Shown here: in pieces, positions 55,615-64,000 of the stretch
Layout of the letters: each line of letters begins with the position of its first letter
Position numbering within the stretch: the first letter of the stretch is position 1
From: Scilla litardierei
Taxonomy: Eukaryota > Streptophyta > Magnoliopsida > Asparagales > Asparagaceae
Length of the DNA stretch: 64,000 bases
Direction: 5' to 3'
Assembly (NCBI GenBank): GCA_030789695.1
Contig: CM061141.1
Location: 169,081,079 to 169,145,078, forward strand
Notes under the pieces: model-generated
Databases searched by the model: none
What the model was told of the DNA's origin: nothing
Seen by the model: only the letters and a program-made list of their open reading frames with translations
Made by a program: the position numbers and the translations under genes

Positions 55615-58600
55615 TCTCCCAGTTCCAACGAATATTTTTACGGATTGTTTTGAGCTCCGGGATATTTTCTACATTTTATGTAAGATATAAATCTTTATAT
55701 TAAATGATATGATTTTTATAGCCTAATTTTGTCTTATCTTATTTTGCAGTTAACGATGGCGATCTCCCGATTCAAAGAACATTTTTGAGGATTTTTTAAA
55801 AGCTCGGTGCTATTTTCTACATTTTATATAAGATATAGAACTTTTTATTAAATGATATTATTTTTATAGCCTACGTTTCTCTTCTCTTATTTTTTTCAGT
55901 CGAAGATGGCGATCTCTCGGTTCCAGCGGAAATTTTTGCGGATTTTTCTGAGATCGAGGCTATTTTCTACATATTCTGGAAGAAAAGGATCTTTATATTA
56001 AATGATATGATTTTTAAGTTTTAATTTTGTCTTCTCATATTTTTTCAGTTGAAGAAGCCAATATTTTGGTTCCAACGAACATTTTTGTGTATTATTCTGA
56101 TCTCGTGGCTATTTTCTACATTTTTTGGAATATATGTATCTTTTTAATAAATGATTTGATTTTTGTCCTAATTTTATCTTCTCTTGTTTTTCAATTGAAG
56201 TTGGTGATCTCTCGGTTCCAATTGACATTTTTGCAGATTTTTATGAGCTCGGTGCTATTTTTCAGTGATTTTTATAGCCTACATTTGTCTTGTCTTATTT
56301 TTTTCAGTTAAAGATGACGATCAACCCGTTTCAAGAGACGTTTTTGCGGATTTTTCTTAGCTTGGGACTATTTTTCTACCTTTTGGAAGATTGATTTTTT
56401 GGCCCAATTTTGTCTTCTACTTTTTCATTTAATGATGGCGATCTCTCAGTTCCAATTTACATTTGTGCAGATTTTTTTGAGCTCCAGGCTATTTTCTACG
56501 TTTTATATAAGATATGGATCTTTATATTAAATGATATGATTGATATAGCCTAATTTTGTATTCGCTTATTTTCCAATTGAAGATGGCAATCGCCTGGTTT
56601 TAACGGATATTTTTGCAGATTTTTCTACACTCAGGTCTATTGTTCTACATTTTCGGAAAGTTATGGATCTTTTTATTATATGACAATATTTTTTAGATAA
56701 ATTTTGTCTTCTCGTTTTTCAGCTAAAGATGTCGATCTCATTGTTCCAACGGACATATTTTGCAGATTATTCTGACCTCGGGACTATTTTCTAAATTTCC
56801 TGGAAGATATGGATCTTTTTATTAAATGATTTGAGTTTTGGCCAAATTTTGGCTTCTCGTTGAAGATGGCGATCTCCATGTTTCGACTGATCTTTTGCGA
56901 ATTTTTCTAAGCTCGGTGCTATTTTCTACATTTTATGGAAGATACATATATTTTATTAAATGAGATAATTTATATAGCCTACATTTTTCTTCTCTTATTT
57001 TTAGGTGAAGGAGGCGATCTACCGGTTCCTACAAACATTTTTGCGAACTTTTCTTAGCTTGGGACTATTTTTCTACATTTTCTGCAAGAATGTATTTTTT
57101 AATGAAATGATATGATTTTTTGGCCTAATTTTGTTTTCTCTTTTTACATGTTAAAGATGGGAATCTCCCGGTTCCAACAGAGATTTTTGTAAATTATTCT
57201 GACCTCGGGGCTATTTCTAAATTTTCTGAAAGATATGCATATTTTTATTAAATCTATGATTTTTGGCCTAATTTTGTCTTCTTTTACTTTTCTATTGAAG
57301 ATGGCGATTTGTCGATTCCAATGGATGTATTTGCAGATTTTTCGCAAGTCGGTGCTATTTTCTACATTTTATGTAAGGTATGGATCTTTTTATTAAATGA
57401 TATAATCTTTATATCCTACGTATGTCTTCTCTTATTTTTTCAGTTGAATATGGCGATCTACCGGTTCCATCGGATATTTTTACTGTTATATTTTATGGAA
57501 GATATGCATCATTTTATTAAATGATATGATTTTTGGCCTAATTTTGTCTTCTCTTATTTCTTTAGTTTAAGATGGCGTTCTTCCGGTTCAAACGGACATT
57601 TTTGCAGATTTTTTGACCTAGAGGATATTTTCTGGAAGATATGTATCTTTTTAATAAATAATAAGTTTTTGGCCTAATTTTGTCTTCTCATATTTTTCAG
57701 ATGAAGATGGCAATCACCCGGTTCCGATTGACATTTTGCAGATTTTCTAAGTTCACGGTAATTTTACTACATTTTAGGGAAGATATGTATCGTTTTATTA
57801 AATGATATGATTCTCATGTTTTTCAGTTGAAGATGGTTGCTCTCGGTTCTAACGGATATTTTTGCCGATTTTTTTGACCTAGAAACTATTTTCTACATTT
57901 TTAGGAAGATAAGGATCTTTTTATTATATAATTTGGGTTTAAAGCTTAATTTTGTCTTCTTTTTAGATTAAGAGGGCGATTTCCTGGTTCCAAATGATAT
58001 TTTTGCGGTTTTTCTGAGCTCTTGGCTATTTTTTAAATCTTTTGTAAGATATTATTCATTAAATTAAAAGATATATTTTTAGAGACTAATTTTGTCTTTT
58101 CTTATTTTTCAATAGAAGATAGTGATCTCCCAGTTCAAACTGACATTTTTTGCGGATTTTACTTATCTCGGAGCTATTTTCTGTATTTTCGGGAAGATAT
58201 GCATCAATTAGTTAAATATTATGTTTTTTTGCCTAATTTGTCTTCTCTTATTTTTCAGTTGAAGATAGCGATTTCCATGTTCCAGCGGACATTTTCACGG
58301 ATTTTTCTGAGCTCGGGGCTATTTTCTGGAAGATATGGATCATTTTATTAAATGATAACTTTTTTGGCCTAAATTTTATCTTCTCTTGTTTTTAGTTGAA
58401 AATGGCGATCTCCATGTTCCAACGGGTATCTTTAGGGATTTTTCTGTGCTCGGGGCTATTTTCTATAGGTTATTGTAGATGTGAATCTTTTTATTAAATG
58501 ATATGGGTTTTAACCTAATTTTGTCTTCCCTTATTTTTAGCAGTTGAAGATGGCAATATCCCGGTTTCAACGGATGTTTTTGTGGATTTTTCTGATTTCG

Positions 58601-59276
58601 AGTCTATTTCCAACATTTTTGGGAATTTGTGGATCTTTTTATTAAATGATATGCTTTTTACCTAATTTTATTTTCCCTTATTTTTGGCAGTTGAAGATGG
58701 CGATATCCCGGTTTCAACGGATATTTTTGCAGATTTTTCTGAGCTCGAGTCTATTTCCAACATTTTCAGGAAGTTATGAATCTTTTTATTAAATGATATG
58801 ATTTTTGGCCTAAATTTGTCTTCTCATATTTTTCAATTGAAGATGGTGATCTCCCAGTTCCTACGTATATTTTTGTTGATTATTCTGTCCTTGGGCTATT
58901 TTCTAAATTTTCTTGAAGATATGGATATTTTTATTAATGATATGATTTTTGGCCTAATTATGGCTACTCTTATTTTTCAGTTGATGATGGCTTTCTTCCA
59001 GTTCCAACGGAAATTTTTGCGAATTTTTCGAAGCTCGGTGCTATTTTCTACATTTTAAGGAAAACATGAATTTTTAATTTACTGATATGAATTTTATATC
59101 ATACGTTTTTCTTCTCTTATTTTTCAGTTGAAGATGGCGATCTCCTATTTCCAATGGATATTTTTGCGGATTTTACTGAGCTAGGTGCTATTTTATAAAG
59201 TTAATTGAGGTCATGAATCTTTTAAACAAATGATGTAGCCTAATTTTATCTTCTCTTATTTTTAGCTGAAAATGGT
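52153..59276. repeat. Satellite array, ~147-bp monomer (block 5)
   Basis: Satellite between the two LTR copies. The first part is duplicated at 60427-63890. Monomers near 54.8-55.4 kb also resemble 37.6-38.2 kb just left of the gap. Confidence 0.92.
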
Positions 59277-59604
59277 TGATGTGACCCAGCCCATCAACTT
59301 ACAAAATGAAGACCAATTTTTAAGTGAAGACCCAATAACAAGAGGAATGCTAAAAAGAATGCAAAATGCAATTGGAGCCCTAGTAGAAGCATTGCTGGCC
59401 CAAGAAGCTTATGCTCACAAAGAGGCCTTAGTCTTGCTAATCCAAGCACAAGAAATTAAGGCCATAATTCTGAATGCATTCATGGGAGAAGATCAAGAGT
59501 CATATGGCCATAAATCTGAGTGTATTCATGGGGAAGATCAAGAGTCATGTGCAACAATAAATCAGAATTCATGGGGAAGATCAAGAGTCATTTGTATCCA
59601 ATAA
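59272..59604 (+). pseudogene. Possible C-terminal tail of a retrotransposon polyprotein inside the LTR
   Basis: An open frame running from the satellite ATG into the LTR. It contains SEDPITRGMLKRMQNAIGAL, similar in style to the P-[ILM]-T-R-x-x-x-K-x-[IMLF] segment near the end of many plant gypsy polyproteins, followed by an Ala/Leu/Glu helix. It then degenerates into the minisatellite (repeated EDQES/MGEDQES). The first five residues come from satellite and are not native. If the assignment is right, the parent pol ended inside its 3' LTR. Confidence 0.35.
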
Positions 59605-60426
59605 ATCTGAATTCTTGGGGGAAGCTAAAGAATCAAGTGCACCAACCATCATTAAATCTGAATTCATTGGGAAGCTGAAGAGTCAAGTGCAACAACCACC
59701 TTTAAATCTAATTCATTGGGAAGCTGAAGAGTCAAGTGCAATAACCACCTTTAAATCTGAATTCATTGGAGAGATCTAGAGCCAAGAAGCATAAACTTAT
59801 GAATTATAAATGTAATTTTCATGCATGTCAGTAGGCTCATAATTTCATGTTGTCTTTTGGTCTTCCCTAGGCCACATTTATGTCTTTTACTTATTCCAGG
59901 TCATTATAATGACTAATGGGGCTACCAAAAGCCATTAGTTGTCCTTAATTAGAGGGGTTTTAAGCTTCCAAGCTCTACCTATAAATAGAGAATGTTATCA
60001 TTTTGTAACAAGAATGAATCAATTCGATTATCAATTCAGAATTGAGTGTTCATCACAAATTTTGAGAGTTTTTATATCTTATTTAGCTCTTGTGAAACCT
60101 TGCCTTGTCAATCTTCCTTTTAAGATTGGTGATCCAAATTCACAAAAGCCCCCAATTCGTGATTCAACCCAAGTGCGTTGCTATGTGGATTTGTTAAACT
60201 CGTGTTCGTAGTTGGGCAAGTGGTCTAAGTAGTAGGTGCTTTCCTATAACATTGTTAGCTATTTGCATTTGTTAGGTCAGTGTACCATCTTTGTTTAGAT
60301 CTAATAACTCCCTTTTTCCTTTCTCCAAGTTTGGAGTGTGTGATATATCCTTCTTTTTAAGTTTGTTCCGAGTTCCTTGTATAACATACAACGTGAAAAT
60401 CGGGCCACCTCCCTGGTTTCACATCA
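59277..60426 (+). repeat. Solo LTR, copy 2 (1150 bp)
   Basis: Begins TGATGTGACCC and ends TTTCACATCA, a TG...CA end with an 8-bp inverted repeat. The flanks ATGGT and GTGGC each differ by one base from ATGGC, the satellite sequence at this point, so a 5-bp target duplication fits. A TATA box TATAAATA lies at 59980-59987, and the sequence after it is R/U5-like. No internal region or second LTR is adjacent, so it reads as a solo LTR. The family is uncertain, perhaps gypsy given the coding tail. Confidence 0.7.
59480..59775. repeat. 45-50-bp minisatellite in the LTR
   Basis: About six units of the type AAATCTGAATTCATTGGGAA + GCTGAAGAGTCAAGTGCAACAA. Copy 1 at 51379-51500 has just over two units at a 50-bp spacing (starts 51382, 51432, 51482). 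Confidence 0.8.
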
Positions 60427-63400
60427 GTGGCGATCTCGCAGTTTCAACATATATTTTTGCGGATTTTTCTGACCTCGAGCCAATTTGCTTTATTTGTTGG
60501 AAGATATGGATCTTTTTATTAAATAATATGATTTTTGGGCCTAATTTTGTATTCTCTTATTTTTTTTTCGTTGCATATGTCGATCTCTCGGTTACAACGG
60601 ACCTTTTTATGAATTTTTCTTAGCTCCGAAAAATTTTCTATATTTTTGTAAGACAAGGGATCTTTGTATTAAATGATATAATTTTTATATCCTAATTTTG
60701 TCTTCTCTTGTTTTTAAGTTGAAGACGGCCATCTTCCGGTTCCAACTGAAGTTTTGTGGATTTTTCTGAGATCTGGGCTACTTTCTACATTTTCTAAAAG
60801 ATATGGATCATTTTATTAAATGATATGAATTTTTGGCCTTATTTTATCTTCTCTTATTTTTCTGTTGAAGATGGTGATCTCCCGGTTCCAACGGACATTT
60901 TTGCGGATTTTTTTGAACTAGTGGCTATTTTCGATATTTTATGAAAGATATGAATCTTTTATTACATGATATGATTTTTATAGCCTAAGTTTGTCTTCTC
61001 TTATTTTTCAGTTGAAGATGGCGATCTCTTGTTTCCAACGGACACTTTTGCGGTTTTTTTAGCTCGGGGCTATTTTATACAGTTAATTGAGGATATTGAT
61101 CTTTTATTAAATGATGATTTTTATAGCCTAAGTTTGTCTCCTCTAATTTTTTAGTTGAAGGTGGTGATCTCTATGTTCCAACGGACAATTTTGCGGATTT
61201 TTCTGACATCGAGCCTATTTTCTATATTTTCTGGAAGATAGGTATTTTTTATTAAAAAATATGATTTTTGGGCCTAATTTTATCTTCTCTTATTTTTTCG
61301 TTGAATATGGCGATCACCCAGTTCCAACAGACCTTTTTGCCAATTTTTTTTATCTCCAAGCAATTTTCTACATTTTCTGTAAGACATGGATATTTATACT
61401 AAATGAGATAATTTTTATACCCTTATTTTGTCGTTTCTTATTTTTTTCTGTTGAAGATGGTGATCTCCTGGTTCTAACAGACATTTTGCACATTTTTCCG
61501 AGATCTGGGATATTTTCTACATTTATAAAGGATACGAATCTTTATATTAAATCTTATGAATTTTATAGCCTAATTTAGTCTTCTTATATTTTTCAGTTGA
61601 AAATAGCGATCTCCCAATTCCAACAGACATATTTTTACGAAATTTTCTGAGCTCGGGGCTATTTTCTACATTTTATTGGAGACAAGTATCTTTTTATTAA
61701 ATGATATGATTATTATATCCTAAGTTTGTATTCTCTTAGTTTTCAGTTGAAGATGGCGATCTCCCTGTTTCAATAGACATTTTTTCGATCTTTTATTTAA
61801 CGATATTATTTCCGTATACTAAGTTTTTCTTCTCTTATTTTTCAGATGAAAATGGCGCTCTCCCGGTACCAACGGACATTTTGGCGGATTTTTCTGACCG
61901 CTAGACTATTTTCTACATTTTTTGAAAGACATGGATCTATTTATTAAATGATATGATTTTGGGCATAATTTTGCCTTCACTTATTTTTTCAGTTAAGATA
62001 GTGATCTTCCAGTTCCAACGGACATTTTTGCGGATATTTTTGAACTCCATGTTATTTTCTACAATTGATTAAAGATATGGATCTCTTTATTAAAAGACAT
62101 GATTTTTATAGCTTAATTTGTCTTCTCATATTTTTCAGTTGAAGATGACAAGCTCCAATTTCCAACGAACATTTTTGCGGAATTTTCTTGGCTTTGGACT
62201 TTTTTATACACTTTCATGAAGATATGAATCTTTTTATTAAATGATATGATTTGTTGGCCTAATTTTGTCTTCTCTTTTTTCAGTTGAATATTGTGATCTC
62301 CCAGTTCGAACGGACATTTGTACGGATTTTTTCGATCTCAGTGCTATTTTCTACATTTTATGGCAGATATATATCTTTTTATGAAATGATATGATTTTTT
62401 GGCCTAATTTTGTCATCTTTTATTTTTCACTTGAAGGTGGCGATCTCCCGGTTCCAATGGACATTTTTCAGATTTTTCTGAGCTCCGACCTATTTTCTAC
62501 ATTTTCTTTATGATTTGAATCTTTATATTAAATGATATGATTTTTATAACCTAATTTTGTCTTCTCATATTATTTAGTTGAAGATTGCGATCCCCCGGTT
62601 CCAACGGACATTTTACCGATTTTTCTGAGCTCGGGGATATGTTTCTACATTTTCGGGAAGTTATAGATCTTTTTATTAAATGATATGAATTTTTGAAATA
62701 ATTTTTTATTCTCTTATTTTTTTTAGTATGGTGATCACCCGGTTCCAATGAACATTTTTGCAGATTTTTCTGAGCTCAGGGCTATTTTCTACATTTTCGA
62801 AAAGTTATGTATCTTTTTATTAAATGATATGATTTGTATAGCCTAATTTTGTCTTCTCTTATTTTTAATTTGAAGATGCCAATCTCCCGATTCCAACGGA
62901 CATTTTTGCGTAATTTTTTGTGCTCGATGCTATTTTGTACATTTTATGGAAGGTATAGAACTTTTTATTAAATAACACAATTTTTATAGCCTACGTTTGT
63001 ATTCTCTTTTGTTTTCAGTTGAAGATGGCGATCTCTGGTTCCAACGGACATTTTTTAAAGATTTTTCTTAGCTTTTGACTATTTTTCTACATTTTCTGGA
63101 AGATATGTATCTTTTTATGAAATGATATGATTTTTGGCCTAATTTTGTCTTCTCTTTTTTTTACTTTGAAGATGGCTATCTCCCGGTTCCAATGGACATT
63201 TGTGTGGATTTATTTTGAGCCATGAGCTATTTTTTATATTTTTTTGTATAATATAAATCTTTATATTAAATGATATGATTGTTATAACCTAATTTTACCA
63301 TTTCTTATTTTTCAGTTGAAGATGGCGATCTCCCGAACCAGGGGACATTTTTGTGCATTTTTTGAGCTCGGGGCTATTTTTCTACATTTTCGAGAAGTTG

Positions 63401-63890
63401 TGGATCTTTTTATTAAATGATATGTTTTTAGCCTAATTTTGTCTTCTTTTATTTTTTAGTTGAAGATAGCGATCTCCCATTTCTAACCGACATTTTGTGT
63501 ATAATTCGGACCTCGGGACTATTTTCGAAATTTTCTGGAAGATATAGATCTTTTTATTAAATAATACGATTTTTGGCCTAATTTTATCTTCTCTAATTTT
63601 TTCAGTTGAAGATGTCGTTCTGCCTGTTCCCACAGGCATTTTTGCTCATTTTTATAATCTCGGCGCTATTTTCGACATTCCTATAAATTATAAGGTTTTT
63701 ATAGACTATGTTTGTCTTCTCTTGATTTTTCAGTTGAGGATAGCAATCTCCCAGTTCCAATGGACCTTTTTGCAGATTTTTCTTTACATGAGACTGTTTT
63801 CCTACATTTTCTAGAAGATGGATCTTTTTATAAAATGATATGATTTTTGGCCTAATTTTGTCTTCTCTCTTTTTCAGATGAAGATAACGA
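59652..63890. repeat. Segmental duplication with LTR, copy B
   Basis: Partner of 51379-55614. It ends where a MULE-like element is inserted at 63891; copy A continues there as uninterrupted satellite (ATGATCTCCC at 55611). Confidence 0.87.
60427..63890. repeat. Satellite array, ~147-bp monomer (block 6)
   Basis: Satellite from the solo LTR to the last transposon end; the whole block belongs to duplication copy B. Confidence 0.92.
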
Positions 63891-64000
63891 GGCTTATTTT
63901 CAGAAAACTACCCCATACTTTCGCTGAATTCCTAAAAATACCTCTTATTTTGAAATAATCGCAAAAGTACCTCATACTCTTCAGGTTTCGATTAACTCCC
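63891..64000. mobile_element. Left end of a second MULE-like element, cut by the window edge
   Basis: GGCTTATTTTCAGAAAACTACC and the following CATACTTTCGCTGAATTCC and AATAATCGCAAAAGTACC match the left TIR and the following ~80 bp of 47594 onward. The right end and target duplication lie outside the window. Confidence 0.82.

Noticed and set aside
59277..60426. DNA transposon with TGATGTGA/TCACATCA inverted ends
   Set aside because: The inverted match is only 8 bp. The TATA box, TG...CA ends and 5-bp duplication fit an LTR better.

Overview
This window is nuclear DNA from a flowering plant. The evidence is a long AT-rich satellite array, a Ty1/copia element with Sirevirus hallmarks (initiator-tRNA-Met primer site, large gag, repeated polypurine tracts), a Ty3/gypsy element of the Tat type (two RNase H-like domains and an antisense gene), and MULE-like and hAT-like non-autonomous DNA transposons. 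I see no ordinary host gene, tRNA, rRNA or CRISPR array. The species cannot be named from this sequence.

Layout. About 41 kb (roughly 280 monomers) is one satellite family with a monomer of about 146-148 bp. It occupies 1-6741, 25701-38228, 38729-47593, 48746-51378, 52153-59276 and 60427-63890. A gypsy element on the minus strand (6742-25700, 5-bp target duplication ATAGC) split the array. Its left LTR was then split by a young copia element on the plus strand (7134-17089, target duplication GGCGC). Further right are a MULE-like element (47594-48745) holding a hAT-type MITE (47967-48459, 8-bp target duplication), two copies of a 1.15-kb LTR (51379-52152 truncated, 59277-60426 full length), and the left end of a second MULE-like copy at 63891. 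A gap of exactly 500 N lies at 38229-38728. The satellite is organised in long blocks that recur: 32321-36882 matches 38729-43271, 51379-55614 matches 59652-63890, and 25.7-27.4 kb resembles 44.4-46.1 kb.

The copia element has nearly identical LTRs and an intact-looking pol frame, so it inserted recently. Gag and pol are separated by two in-frame stops. The gypsy element is old and dead. Its gag is missing, its pol carries several stops and frame shifts plus a changed integrase catalytic residue, and its 5' LTR has a 252-bp deletion that removes the likely TATA box. Downstream of pol, on the opposite strand, is an antisense gene with its own G-box and TATA, a Transposase_28-like domain, candidate introns and a coiled-coil tail. 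Between the converging 3' ends of pol and this gene lies a 47-bp-period array of about ten hairpins whose arms differ in sequence but keep pairing. That array is the structure in the window I would look at first.

Satellite monomers also carry a branch-site-like CTAAT, a pyrimidine tract and CAG in series, and T-tracts spaced at about 10 bp. Both points are reported as hypotheses.
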